From: Bufo bufo | Lineage: Eukaryota; Chordata; Amphibia; Anura; Bufonidae | Direction of reading: 5' to 3' | DNA length: 64,000 nt | NCBI RefSeq assembly: GCF_905171765.1 | Contig: NC_053392.1 | Location: 404,041,399-404,105,398 of the forward strand | Part shown: positions 1-9,969 of the stretch, piece after piece | Layout: every line of letters starts with the position of its first letter | Position numbering within the stretch: position 1 is the first letter of the stretch | The notes under the pieces: model-generated | Told to the model about the DNA's origin: nothing | Databases searched by the model: none | What the model saw: the letters and a program-made list of their open reading frames with translations, nothing else | Position numbers and translations under genes: made by a program

Positions 1-720
1 GGACTGTGTGATATCCAGCGTGCGGTCCACGGTGGAACGTATCTTGGCGATGCAATGTTTGTATGTATACATCCTCTGGTTATATGTATCCAGCCCCTAT
101 ATGTTCAATATAGAAGATGGTTATGATGTGTTATTGATTCTGTATAATACAGTTCTACTAAACTCAGGCTATGGGGGCCAAGGAGGGCTTTGCAAAGGTG
201 GGTGGGGCCGGAAGTTACCTCAAGCGTTCCAGGGTGGAACGCACATTGTTTGATACGTTCAGTCCATGCTTTTGACTTCCAACAAAGTGAAACACTTGAT
301 TTTGATTACACTGATGACTAGGGTATGAATATGTGGTATAGTCACTTGCGCTCTATCCCCTGAAGAAGTGAGATGCAAAATGCGCGTCGGGGTCTATGAT
401 CATTGGTCAGTACTATTTTTATGTTACTTACTACTGGTATTTTTTGATCACCTTGTTATTGCTCTATGTTGTCCTGATCTTATGCATCATTGGCAATAGT
501 ATGTTTTGCACTATGCTCTTTATTTAGTCGCATGAGACATATTGGGTCCGGGATATAGCTATTATTATTATTATTACTTTTATCCCAGTAGTCAATAATA
601 TGCATATGCTGATAGTGTGTCTTTTATCTGTCTGTACTTGACCGCCACTGTGTCTTACTATTTTATATAGATGTTTGTGTACTTGAACCAATAAAATTTT
701 CATTTTTATATTTGGGTAGC
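1..720 (+). mobile_element. Probable Penelope-like retroelement remnant (unresolved ends)
   Basis: The stretch contains a degenerate hammerhead ribozyme motif (355-394). Upstream, the short motif GTGGAACG occurs twice (about 32-39 and 233-240). No open frame of reverse transcriptase or GIY-YIG endonuclease is visible. Hammerhead motifs of this sequence type are known from the terminal repeats of Penelope-like elements in animals, so the assignment is by analogy. The left end lies outside the window and the right end is a guess at the AT-rich sequence near 700. It could instead be a non-autonomous repeat that carries the same ribozyme. Confidence 0.3.
355..394 (+). ncRNA. Degenerate hammerhead ribozyme motif
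   Basis: The core box CTGAAGA (360-366) is followed by a short stem-II region. The expected GAAA box reads AAAA (377-380), and the GTC cleavage triplet is at 386-388. Stem I pairs ATCCC (355-359) with GGGGT (389-393), including one G-T wobble. The G-to-A change in the second core box is what CpG decay of CGAAA would give, and it should abolish or cripple cleavage. A better copy lies at 41291-41330. Confidence 0.5.
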
Positions 721-873
721 ACTATGTTGTGGTTTTTTTTATAGGTGTTTTAGTTGTTGTTCTATACACGGAGTGCATTAAATTTGTGGGAGCTCTTTAC
801 TTTATTGGGATTAATTTATACAAAATAATTATTTCTATGGGGAGGCAAAATCTATTGGGTGTTAAAGGAAATA

Positions 874-2448
874 CACTGCTCAAAAAAATAAAGGGAACAC
901 TTAAACAACACAATGTAACTCCAAGTCAATCACACTTCTGTGAAATCAAACTGTCCACTTAGGAAGCAACACTGAGTGACAATCAATTTCACATGCTGTT
1001 GTGCAAATGGGATAGACAACAGGTGGAAATTATAGGCAATTAGCAAGACACCCCCAATAAAGGAGTGGTTCTGCAGGTGGTAACCACAGACCACTTCTCA
1101 GTTCCTATGCTTCCTGGCTGATGTTTTGGTCACTTTTGAATGCTGGCGGTGCTTTCACTCTAGTGGTAGCATAAGACGGAGTCTACAACCCACACAAGTG
1201 GCTCAGGTAGTGCAGCTTATCCAGGATCGCACATCAATGCGAACTGTGGCAAGAAAGTTTGCTGTGTCTGTCAGCGTAGTGTCCAGAGCATGGAGGCACT
1301 ACCAGGAGACAGGCCAGTACATCAGGAGACGTAGAGGAGGCCGTAGGAGGGCAACAACCCAGCAGCAGGACCGCTACCTCCGCCTTTGTGCAAGGAGGAA
1401 CAGGAGGAGCACTGCTACAGCCCTGCAAAATGACTTCCAGCAGGCCACAAATGTGCATGTGTCTGCTCAAACGGTCAGAAACAGACTCCATGAGGGTGAT
1501 ATGAGGGCCCGACGTCCACAGGTGGGGGTTGTGCTTACAGCCCAACACCGTGCAGGACGTTTGGCATTTGCCAGAGAACACAAAGATTGGCAAATTCGCC
1601 ACTGGCGCCCTGTGCTCTTCACAGATGAAAGCAGGTTCACACTGAGCACATGTGACAGATGGGACAGAGACGCCGTGGAGAACGTTCTGCTGCCTGCAAC
1701 ATCCTCCAGCATGACCGGTTTGGCATTGGGTCAGTAATGGTGTGGGGTGGCATTTCTTTGGAGGGCCGCACAGCCCTCCATGTGCTCGCCAGAGGTAGCC
1801 TGACTGCCATTAGGTACCGAGATGAGATCCTCAGACCCCTTGTGAGACCATATGCTGGTGCGGTTGGCCCTGGGTTCCTCCTAATGCAAGACAATGCTAG
1901 ACCTCATGTGGCTGGAGTGTGTCAGCAGTTCCTGCAAGACGAAGGCATTGATGCTATGGACTGGCCCGCCCGTTCCCCAGACCTGAATCCAATTGAGCAC
2001 ATCTGGGACATCATGTATCGCTCTATCCACCAACGTCACGTTGCACCACAGACTGTCCAGGAGTTGGCAGATGCTTTAGTCCAGGTCTGGGAGGGCATCC
2101 CTCAGGAGACCGTCCGCCACCTCATCAGGAGCATGCACAGGCGTTGTAGGGAGGTCATACAGGCACGTGGAGGCCACACACACTACTGAGCCTCATTTTG
2201 ACTTGTTTTAAGGACATTACATCAAAGTTGGATCAGCCTGTAGTGTGTTTTTCCACTTTAATTTTGAGTGTGACTCCAAATCCAGACCTCCATGGGTTAA
2301 AAAATTTGATTTCCATTTTTTTATTTTTGTGTGATTTTGTTGTCAGCACATTCAACTATGTAAAGAACAAAGTATTTCAGAAAAATATTTAATTAATTCA
2401 GATCTAGGATGTGTTATTTTTGTGTTCCCTTTATTTTTTTGAGCAGTG
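874..2448 (+). mobile_element. Tc1/mariner element, complete, with perfect TIRs
   Basis: The element is 1575 bp, flanked by TA on both sides (872-873 and 2449-2450). Its two ends (874-900 and 2422-2448) are exact inverted copies over 27 bp, beginning CACTGCTCAAAAAAATAAAG. The length, TA target and internal DD34E transposase fit Tc1/mariner. Perfect TIRs suggest a fairly recent insertion, although the transposase frame is broken. From memory, near-identical Tc1 elements occur in fish, lamprey and other frogs, which would fit horizontal spread; I could not check this. Confidence 0.93.
1126..2189 (+). pseudogene. Tc1-type DD34E transposase, frameshifted
   Basis: This transposase would cut and paste the surrounding element by binding its TIRs. 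The first frame (1126-1737) encodes a basic N-terminal DNA-binding region with helix-turn-helix character (about residues 20-120), then the first catalytic aspartate in LFTDESRF. The second frame (1659-2189) carries VMVWGGIS, the second aspartate in MQDNARPH and the glutamate in SPDLNPIEHIWD. The spacing between the last two catalytic residues is exactly 34. The frame changes at about 1645-1665, between the first and second catalytic residues, so no complete enzyme can be made from this copy. I see no other stop inside either half. The ATG at 1126 is only the first in frame; an upstream start is possible. Confidence 0.9.
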
Positions 2449-3050
2449 TATGTCAGATAAAAACATAGTGACACATATCCTTTTTCCCTAATCTTTTTTC
2501 AATTTCTGATTGTAGATTTTTTATTCATTTTCCTGAACAAGATTATGGGGCAGCCATCTTGCTTGAGCTGTTCTTAACTACATTTACAGATATGCAGTCA
2601 CAATGGACTTGGGTAGCTCATTGACTTCTCTAGAAGAGTTTTCTAGACATTCTCTGTGACCATTGTTCATGGAGGGAGTATATTAGCTGTGACCATTACT
2701 TATTGTAAATAGCGGGTCCTATGCTATCTATATATGGGTGATATCGCTCATTGTAATCCTAACAGCGATGATTATGTGATAAAGTGATCTGTACAGACTA
2801 AGAAGTGGTGCCTATTACAGTTGTCCCTTAAGTTACAATATTAATTGGTTCCAGGACGACCATTGTATGTTGAAACCATTGTAAGTTGAGTAATCGGTTC
2901 CAAACCCCCAAAATGTCATCCTAGATAAGAGAAAGTGAAGATTTAAGAAAAATAAGCAGATACATTTCAGTTTATGAAAAGATCATTGTATGTGTAAAAA
3001 ATTGTATTCTGTGGCCATTGTATCTTGAGGGATCACTGTAGGATATTATG
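2449..3050. other. No gene; old dispersed repeat at about 2820-3050
   Basis: I see no coding feature. From about 2820 the sequence contains related phrases (CATTGTATGTTGAAACCATTG, TTGTATCTTGAGGGATCACTG) that resemble a decayed interspersed repeat. Its ends are not visible. The hAT element at 3059 inserted at its right side. Confidence 0.4.
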
Positions 3051-3358
3051 ATTTTTTTCAGGGCTGTGGAGTCGGTAGATAAATGGTCCGACTCCGACTC
3101 CTCAGTTTTTGGTACTTCCGACTCCTCGACTCCGACTCCTCTGTATTTAATATGCAAATGTATTTTATACATTCCTTGAAGGAAAGAAAGGCAACATACA
3201 TGTCATTAGCACAGAACTACTGGCTAGGAAGCCGCTGCCTTCTCCTTTGTGTGCTGATCTTCTGCTGAAGATAGGGCAGTGGGGGGATCCAGGATGGGGC
3301 ATTTATTGTAAAACATGATTTCCCTAGTAGAATCCCATAGTCATGTTTAAAGTTTAAA

Positions 3359-3820
3359 GAGGACCTTTCACTAGATTAAAAAATCTAAACTAACTATACA
3401 GACATGGAGAGCGGCGCCCAGGGATCCCCCTGCACTTACAATTATCCCTGAGCGCCGCTCCGTTCGCCCGGTATAGGCTCCTGTATCTTCACATGTTAGG
3501 CTCCACCCAGTGGAACCTGCCGGCGTCTCTTTCTCCCATGCTGTAGCGCTGGCCAATCGCAGCGCTCAGCTCATAGCCTGAGAGAAAAATAAACCTCTCA
3601 GGCTATGAGCTGAGCGCTGCGATTGGCCAGCGCTACACAATGGGAAAAGGAGACGCCGACAGGTTCCACTGGGTGGAGCCTAACATGTGAAGATACCGGA
3701 GCCTATACCGGGCGAATGGAACGGCGCCCAGGGATAATAGTAAGTGCAGGGGGATCCCTGGGCGCCGCTCTCCATGTCTGTATAGTTAGTTTAGATTTTT
3801 TAATCTAGTGAAAGGTCCTC
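3359..3820. mobile_element. 462-bp near-perfect fold-back element
   Basis: The two arms (about 3359-3585 and 3594-3820) are inverted copies beginning GAGGACCTTTCACTAG. They meet at a short loop near 3586-3593 (GAGAAAAATAAACC). Small open frames in the arms are mirror images of each other and not genes. The left flank has TTAA (3354-3357), and the right flank reads CTAA. A TTAA-targeting superfamily (T2/Kolobok or piggyBac) is therefore possible but not proven. Confidence 0.75.
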
Positions 3821-4207
3821 CTAAGCTAACAATCTTAGTTTACAAGTTTTTAGAGCCTTAGCTGAATGATAGCATTTTTTCAAATGGTTTACAGCTTCAG
3901 TCTTGAGCTATTGACTATCCATTCCCTTCACTTATACAAGTGTCTCTCGTCCTGCAAACAACATATTTACTTAATCAGTTATCAGTGAGAGGCTAGGTTA
4001 ACCATGGGCAGCGGAACACAACACAACCTGTAACAGCCGAACACAACACAATGGAAAGTATAAGTATTGCCGCTCTTTAACTGTGCGTTGCGTGCCATAT
4101 AGTAAAGCATATGAAAAGCATGCTTCTTCATGGTCACTTAACGTGTTCGTTTTGCGGTAACGTGACGCACTGCATGCATTGGCCTTTATTCTTACAGTAG
4201 AGAAGTA

Positions 4208-5123
4208 CCGTATTTTTCACAAAAGTGGGGGAAAAATAGCAGTGCGTCTTATGGGGGCGGTGAATAGGCTGAGAGGGAGGAGGGGCTGGGGGCCGGCATC
4301 TGTTATTGTAATGGCAGCGGGGCCCAGTGCAGTCACTGTATTCTACTACACCGGGCCCTGCTCACTGTAGTATACGGTAATACTATCTAACTTGTGGGTA
4401 TTGTTAAAGTATTCCAATCATCTTAAATCTAGCGCTGTACTACTTACTACTAACTTCTTGGCAGTCAGGAGGCCGGGTGGGCGCTCGTAGCGTAGCTCAC
4501 TACGTCACGCGCCTGCTCCGCCCACTTTATGAATGAAGCAGGCATCGGGCCCCGCTGCCATTACAGAAACAGATGCCGGCCCCCATTCACAACACAGGGA
4601 CACTGTTATGGGGGGGATCTGTGGATGACACATAAGATAAGATGCTATATATGTGTCATCCACAGATGCCCCCACAATTATCCCCCATAACAGTGCTTCC
4701 CACAGATGCCCCCATAACAGTGCAACCCACAGATGCCCCCATAACAGTGCCACCCACATATGCCCCCATATCAGTGCCACCCACAGATGCCCCCATAACA
4801 GTGCCACCCACAGATGCCCCCATAACAGTGCCATCCACAGATCCCCCATAACAATGCCATCCACAAATGCCCCATAACAATGCCATCCACAGATGCCCCA
4901 TAACAGTGCCATCCACAGATCCCCCATAACAGTGCCATCCACAGATCCCCCCATAACAGTGCCATCCACAGATCCCCCATAATAGTGTCATCCACAGACC
5001 ACCATTAGTTCAAAACCCACCAAAAGCACACTTTTTGGTTCAAAATATTTTTTTCTCATTTTCCTCCTCAAAAACCTAGGTGCGTCTTATGGGCAGGTGC
5101 GTCTTATACGGCAAAAAATACGG
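4208..5123 (+). mobile_element. TA-flanked CCGTATTTTT-family element, copy A
   Basis: The ends CCGTATTTTTCAC and AAAAAATACGG are inverted, and TA lies on each side (4206-4207, 5124-5125). Subterminal copies of GTGCGTCTTAT occur at both ends, as in copies B (31385-32664) and C (38365-39581). Copy A has the same orientation as C and is nested in the hAT element. It has no transposase. The TA duplication suggests Tc1/mariner-like mobilisation, but the superfamily is not established. Confidence 0.75.
4655..5000. repeat. 27-bp minisatellite within TA-flanked element
   Basis: About 13 head-to-tail units of 26-27 bp read CCACAGATGCCCCCATAACA plus GTGCCAC, with small variants. Open frames across it on both strands are repeat artefacts. 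The same unit, in variable copy number, lies in copies B and C of this element. Confidence 0.9.
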
Positions 5124-5384
5124 TAATTAATTATAACTTTTTGTGAATTGGGACATTTAAACTTGCTTTTTTTTATTTTATTCCAATTTAAATCTAGTAG
5201 GAGTCGGTTCATTTTTTGCCGACTCCGACTCCAGGTACCCAAAATTGCCTTCGACTCCGACTCTGACTCCGACTCCACAGCCCTGATTTTTTTACTAATA
5301 TAAATGGAGTAATCGATCATTAAAAATAACCACAAAAATGATTTAAAAATATGTTTAACATAAAAAAAAAATCAGCAATATTTC

Positions 5385-6370
5385 TTTTTTTTTTGTAAAT
5401 TCTTTATTTTTAGAATTTTAAATTAAGATAAAAACAAACAATGACCGTTTGGCCATATATAGTAATATATAGAGTTAATATTACAGGTCATATACATTAC
5501 ATATATTAACTACTTGACGTATCTTTATAGATCCATAAGTAATATCATGCAGTATTGCAATATGCTATTTATACATAAAAAAGGTAAGATAGAAAAAAAT
5601 GAAAAGGAAAGAAAAGGGGTAGAAAGGAGATAGAAGAAAGATGAAGAAGAGGAGGGGGGGATAGATGGTAGGCGAGATTTAAGCTATTTCAGTGCTCTGT
5701 AGAACTGTGTATGAGTTCAAGCTCAAGTTCAGGGTGTCAGTCAAATGGCTCTAGTTCAACTGTGTTTTTTTTTGATATGGAGTTACCAGTTAGTTTCACT
5801 TCACTACCCATGACCTCCAAGGGTGCCAGGTTTTCAGAAATTTCTCGTGGTTTCTGTTGATCCAACTTGTCATTTCTTAGAAACTACAAATTTGATTTAC
5901 CTTGGTAATCCATTCCTTTATTGAGGGTGTGTTTGCGTCTCTCCAATGGAGAGGTATGATAGATTTGGCCGCCGCTATAAGGTGGGTTACTAAATTGCGT
6001 CTGGATGGCCTGTAATGGTCAGTTGGAAGTGAGAAGAACACCATTTCAAGTGTGATCTTTAGCTCAGTAGCCGAGACTGTGTTTACTATCTTATTAACGT
6101 CTTCCCAGAATGGGATGATTAGAGTGCATGACCACCATATATGGGATAAAGATCCCTCTCCATTGCCGCATCTCCAGCAAAGGCGGTCATCGGACAGACC
6201 ACATTTGTGTAAGAACTCTGGAGTTCTGTACCATCTGGAAAGAAGCTTGAAATGATTTTCTTGCAGTCGTATACATGGTGATGATATTTCATTTTCTGAT
6301 GACACGTGGTCCGGTTTGGAGATCCTCCTCCAGATCTCAAAGCCGGAATACGAAGATGTGAAAGTAGCCT
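5385..6370 (-). mobile_element. L1/Tx1-like LINE, 5'-truncated 3' end
   Basis: On the minus strand the ORF2 C-terminal coding region is followed by about 390 bp of 3' UTR. An AATAAA signal (5403-5408) and an A-tail of 10 (5385-5394) end it. The order coding region, AATAAA, poly-A is that of a retrotransposed L1. The 5' truncation point near 6370 is approximate and I found no clear target duplication. Confidence 0.75.
5796..6365 (-). pseudogene. L1 ORF2 C-terminal fragment (zinc-knuckle region)
   Basis: The fragment encodes the part of L1 ORF2 downstream of the reverse transcriptase. The diagnostic feature is a cysteine-rich motif, CWRCGNGEGSLSHIWWSC (about 6120-6190), followed by PFW and a conserved tail. 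Reading continues upstream of the first methionine at 6305 in the same frame to about 6365. A TAA stop occurs near 5877, but family-like sequence continues in frame to a TGA at 5796-5798, so the TAA is a nonsense mutation. The endonuclease and polymerase domains are absent, so this is a dead 5'-truncated copy. Confidence 0.8.
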
Positions 6371-6786
6371 AAAGACATTGGCGTACAATGACTAATAAAG
6401 GTATGTTGTGTTAGCTAAAGTTGCAAGACAGTTGGCAGGATTTTCACTTTATTTATTGAAAGGCACATTAAACTTAATAAAAGTGGAGCCTTTTTGAACA
6501 GTTTGATGGTCCAAAAAAATATTTTTATTCCAGCTATGAGCATTTGTTTATTTGTGCTATAATTGTATCACATTTCTATTTACTAACATAATAATTTTGC
6601 TTTAAATTGTGTCTCCTGGGACACCACAATTTTTCACCTCTGGCAAGTGAGGAGAAAATTTGCGAAATATTGTGCAATTTTGGCTTGAAAAGATGCGATT
6701 TACACTAACAACTGGCATCAACAACTTTTATATTTGTGGACCATTATATGCAAATCTACAGTAAAGTCTTTGTTTTATAAAACTTA

Positions 6787-7112
6787 AGGCAGTGTTACAC
6801 TGGCCGATATTTCGCCTTATAATCGCGAACAAGCATTCACATGATTGCCCGATGAACAAACAAACGCTCTATCATTGAACCATTCTGATTTTTAAGTATG
6901 CTTAAAACTCTTGCCAGCGGCAGATCATTCTGTCTAATAGCAATCGGCAAAGCACTAGACAGTATGGGGATGAGCGATGGCATAGAAATCGCTGTGGAAG
7001 AGATCACTGCATGTAATAGCAGCGGTCTCCTCCTTTAGCTAGCAACTGATTGCCGGAAGGTCGCACTTCCTTCTCGACAATCGCTTGCTGATCTACCTGT
7101 CTAATACAGGCT
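6787..7112. mobile_element. Harbinger-type MITE (probable)
   Basis: The ends AGGCAGTGTTACACTGGCC and GTCTAATACAGGCT are imperfect inverted copies, and TTA lies on each side (6784-6786, 7113-7115). There is no coding capacity. The 3-bp TTA duplication and the TIR form fit PIF/Harbinger. Divergence of the arms makes it an old copy. Confidence 0.5.
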
Positions 7113-8035
7113 TTAGTAACTGGATGAATGTCTTTTAACTGCCCTAGCACTTCCTATATCAGGGAGGACCAGCTGTCATTTGATAGCTGCTCCTTTGTTG
7201 TGAACACTTCCATTACATTTGCTGGAATCATTTTACATCAAACAGTTTGATTCTCATATTTATGACAATGCCTCATTAAAGCTTAAGTATCTTTAACACA
7301 GCATAAATGGAATTTCATTTGCTTTTGTAAATGTCTTTAGAGACAAGAGAGAAGGGAGTCTGTATTCATCTGCAAACTAGATTATGCCAAACAAATGTTT
7401 TTTAAATAGCTTGTTATTCATGTCTAATATAGTTTGGTGACATATGCATTAAAGAAAAAGCTCTTTATCTTGAATAAGATACTCAAGTAAAAATAGCTTC
7501 TGTTTTTTGAGAGTGTAATTTTGGCAAAAACACAGAACATCATGTTTCTCCCATTTGTTTAGGCTTAAGATATTGTTGGTTTAACATGAAGACAGTGTCT
7601 TGACCATTGATCACAAGCATGACACTTGTGGATGTTCAACATTTGTCAGTAAAGAAAAAAATGAAAATAAGAAAAACAAATGTGTTGTTTTTTCTTTTTT
7701 ACAAATATGCTTGCAAGTCAAGACAGTATATGGAAAGTGATATATGCTTTATGAAGGTGTTGTCAACAGCCAGCCACTTCCTGTGAGAAAAGCGAGCTCA
7801 CACAATGGATGCTGTGGGAGGTGAGAAAGATTATTGGATTATGACAACTAAATAGGATGAGAAGATTAATAGAAGACGACACGCTTTGGAGAGGTACAAG
7901 TGATGGATAGCACTATTCTTCTATTACAGATGAAATCCGCTGCATCTCACTCTGCTTTTGTAGAAAACCGGCGTAGTATATAACAAATGTATAGTGAAAC
8001 TAAAGTAATTACAGTATAGTGATTGGAAATGTAGA
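7113..8035. other. No gene or repeat recognised
   Basis: AT-rich unique-looking sequence. Nothing codes beyond chance. Parts (about 7260-7480) have even composition without decay signs and could be conserved non-coding DNA, which needs alignment to test. Confidence 0.35.
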
Positions 8036-8101
8036 AAATAGACTTGGATGTGGTTTAATAGGCTGCTGTATTCATTATTCATGTAGGAGGTTGGTACCTA
8101 T

Positions 8102-8157
<56 letters not shown>

Positions 8158-8221
8158 CAGGTAGATACCTATATACTGAATATATACTGTGTGTATATAA
8201 ATATGTGTGTATATATATATA

Positions 8222-8260
<39 letters not shown>

Positions 8261-8331
8261 GAGTATATAGGTACCAACCTCCTACATGAATAATGAATAC
8301 AGCAGCTTATTAAACCACATCCAAGTCTATA
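8036..8331. repeat. Inverted repeat with microsatellite core
   Basis: The left arm (about 8036-8110, from ATAGACTTGGATGTGGTTTA) and right arm (about 8258-8331) are nearly exact reverse complements over about 73 bp. The space between is filled with TG and TA dinucleotides and a short TATACTG-rich stretch. The structure could extrude as a cruciform. No target duplication was identified, so it may be either a rearrangement or an element. Confidence 0.8.
8110..8257. repeat. (TG)n/(TA)n microsatellites
   Basis: A TG run (about 8108-8132), a TA run (8132-8157) and a second TA run (8213-8255) form the centre of the inverted repeat. The Tyr/Ile-rich open frames crossing it are artefacts. Confidence 0.9.
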
Positions 8332-8465
8332 TCTATAAGAGCACATTTTATCTTTTAAGGAGTGCTGCGGACTTTCATTATCTATTTACCGTCCTGAATC
8401 GAGGGATTACCGCGGGCACCCTGCACCTCTAAAGATACAAGGGAGTGCTGCCAGACCTTTTACAT

Positions 8466-8466
8466 G

Positions 8467-8503
<37 letters not shown>

Positions 8504-8544
8504 ACGTATGTATGTATGTGTATGTATGTATGTATGTATGTATG
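8466..8544. repeat. (TA)n and (TATG)n microsatellite
   Basis: A TA run (about 8470-8498) is followed by TATG repeats (about 8507-8544). Probably part of the 5' end of the Helitron-like element. Confidence 0.85.
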
Positions 8545-8859
8545 TTCCACAAAAACTCAAATACGCAACCATCCATTTCAAGAAAACTTGGTATACACAT
8601 CCCTTGCTACATGGAAAGAAATCTTGCGGGGGTCTCGGCTCTCTAGGACGTACCGTTCCTGAGATATTCCCCAAAAATGACCTGCATTAGCGAATACAAG
8701 CCTGCCAGCCTTTCACTTAAATTCTAACTGCCATACACACGGTCACATGTCCCTTATTAGCCAATAGAAGCTTGCAGGTCCTTCGCAGGTCATGAAATAT
8801 TCAGTCATATGACTTATGACGGCACAACTACACTGCTACATGCATGGGGGCCAGGGGCC

Positions 8860-9169
8860 ACTATTAAACGGACGGCCGCTGTGCAGTACACTGTTAAAGG
8901 GGCAGGCACCGTGGAGTTCAATGTTAAAGGGGCGGGAACCGTGGAGTTCACTGTTAAAGCAGCGGGCACCGTAGAGGTCACTGTTAAAGAGGGGGCCACT
9001 GTGAAAATGACTGTTAAAGGGGCGGCCTCTGTGAAAGTCACTGTTAAAGGGGCGGTCACTGTGAAAAGTCACTGTTAAAGGGGGGGCCACTGTGAAAATG
9101 ACTGTTAAAGGGGCGGCCCCTGTGAAAGTCACTGTTAAAGGGGCAGTCACTGTTAAAGGGGCAGTCATT
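8860..9169. repeat. 30-bp minisatellite
   Basis: About ten units of 30 bp contain ACTGTTAAAGGGGCGGCCAC or close variants. Because 30 is divisible by three, both strands stay open and give false repeat proteins (TVKGAGTVEF-like). A further partial unit resumes at 9842-9870 after the L1 insertion. Confidence 0.9.
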
Positions 9170-9841
9170 TTTCCCTTCGTCCTCAGCATTGTGCTGGAGA
9201 TGTTCTAGTGCAGACGGCTCCTTTTTGCACATATGGTGATCGTGTCCTTTAGTGAAACCTTTTTGGGTAGGTGTTTGTGATGTCTTGACCAAATTACAGC
9301 GTAATGAGTTTTCACTTATACCACAAAAGTGCCTATTGGGACTACATTCCCTGCAGCGTAGTTCCCACCAGGTTTTTCGCCTTCAACAACAGTTATTAGC
9401 AGTAGCAAGGGTGCTGATTGCATCTAATTGGAAATCTACCGTAGTACCGGCTATCTCACAATGGCTCGGTGCGATCAAGTGTATCGCTTAGAGCAGATTG
9501 CGCACTGGGAGATTAATAACCCCCTTATTTGAAAAAGTATGGGGGGTCTGTAAAAAATACAGAAATCTCCACTGATTGGCTATGGTTTTCCTTGCGATTA
9601 GAGCTTCTTCCCTCACTCAAGTTCCATTACAGTCTCAACTCGTGTTGATGTCTATCATTGCTTGCATACGAAATTCTATGTCAACTCTCATGTATTCTCC
9701 TGTTAAATTAAAAATTAACATTATTATATGTTTACGTTTATGTCAGTATATTATGTACCTTTGTGCATGCGCACTTCTCTGTACCTTGCTTTCCTATGGT
9801 ACTGACATTTGTACGACCTTATAATAAAGTATTTTAAAAAC
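9170..9841 (+). mobile_element. L1/Tx1-like LINE insertion with 16-bp target duplication
   Basis: The insertion splits the minisatellite. TAAAGGGGCAGTCATT (9154-9169) and TAAAGGGGCGGTCATT (9842-9857) flank it, differing at one base. Because the flanks are minisatellite units, the one-base difference may reflect unit variation rather than decay. The 3' end has AATAAA (9823-9828) followed by an A-rich tail. It is a 672-bp 5'-truncated copy in plus orientation. Confidence 0.8.
9192..9491 (+). pseudogene. L1 ORF2 C-terminal fragment
   Basis: The frame starts at the cysteine motif CWRCSSADGSFLHIW, has a nonsense TGA where a second tryptophan is expected, and continues through SCPLVKPFW to a conserved SNWKSTVVPAISQW segment. 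It stops at 9491 just after GAIKCIA. This is the same protein region as at 5796-6365 but a different subfamily. The 5' truncation and the stop make it inactive. Confidence 0.75.
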
Positions 9842-9929
9842 TAAAGGGGCGGTCATTGTGAAAGTGACTGTAATTTAATATAAAATTGCAATAAATAAAT
9901 ACCCGAGCAACACCGGGTCATCAGATAGT

Positions 9930-9932
9930 GTG

Positions 9933-9966
<34 letters not shown>
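9930..9966. repeat. (TA)n tract between Helitron end and LTR element
   Basis: TGTATG then TA repeats. The same tract resumes at 14913 on the other side of the LTR retrotransposon, so it was the insertion target. Confidence 0.9.

Positions 9967-9969
<3 letters not shown>

Larger units (their letters stand above)
3059..5285. mobile_element. Non-autonomous hAT element with nested insertions
   Basis: The ends are inverted copies (CAGGGCTGTGGAGTCGG at 3059 and its reverse complement ending at 5285). They are flanked by an 8-bp target duplication ATTTTTTT (3051-3058 and 5286-5293), the hAT signature. Both subterminal regions are crowded with GGAGTCGG/CCGACTCC repeats (about 3065-3150 and 5195-5280), plausible transposase-binding sites. 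There is no transposase frame. A fold-back (3359-3820) and a TA-flanked element (4208-5123) sit inside, so the hAT portion proper is much shorter than 2.2 kb. Confidence 0.85.
8466..9928 (+). mobile_element. Probable non-autonomous Helitron
   Basis: The 3' end has the Helitron layout: a GC hairpin (ACCCG...CGGGT at 9901-9918), a short spacer, then CAGATAG followed by T, close to the canonical CTRR-T terminus. There is no TIR or target duplication. The 5' side begins in a (TA)n then (TATG)n tract (about 8466-8545), a common 5' start for frog Helitron copies as I remember them. The exact 5' TC is not resolvable. The body carries a minisatellite split by an L1 (9170-9841). No Rep/helicase is present. 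Confidence 0.5.

Noticed and set aside
4505..4995. Overlapping open frames on both strands (up to 154 aa)
   Set aside because: They follow the 27-bp minisatellite, whose length is a multiple of three; the proteins are pure repeat translations.
4655..5000. Regular repeats that superficially suggest a CRISPR array
   Set aside because: Units are contiguous without spacers, and the DNA is eukaryotic and inside a transposon.
8019..8346. Tyr/Ile/His-rich frames
   Set aside because: TG/TA microsatellite translations.
8809..9189. Repeat-protein frames of 80-117 aa on both strands
   Set aside because: Translations of the 30-bp minisatellite.
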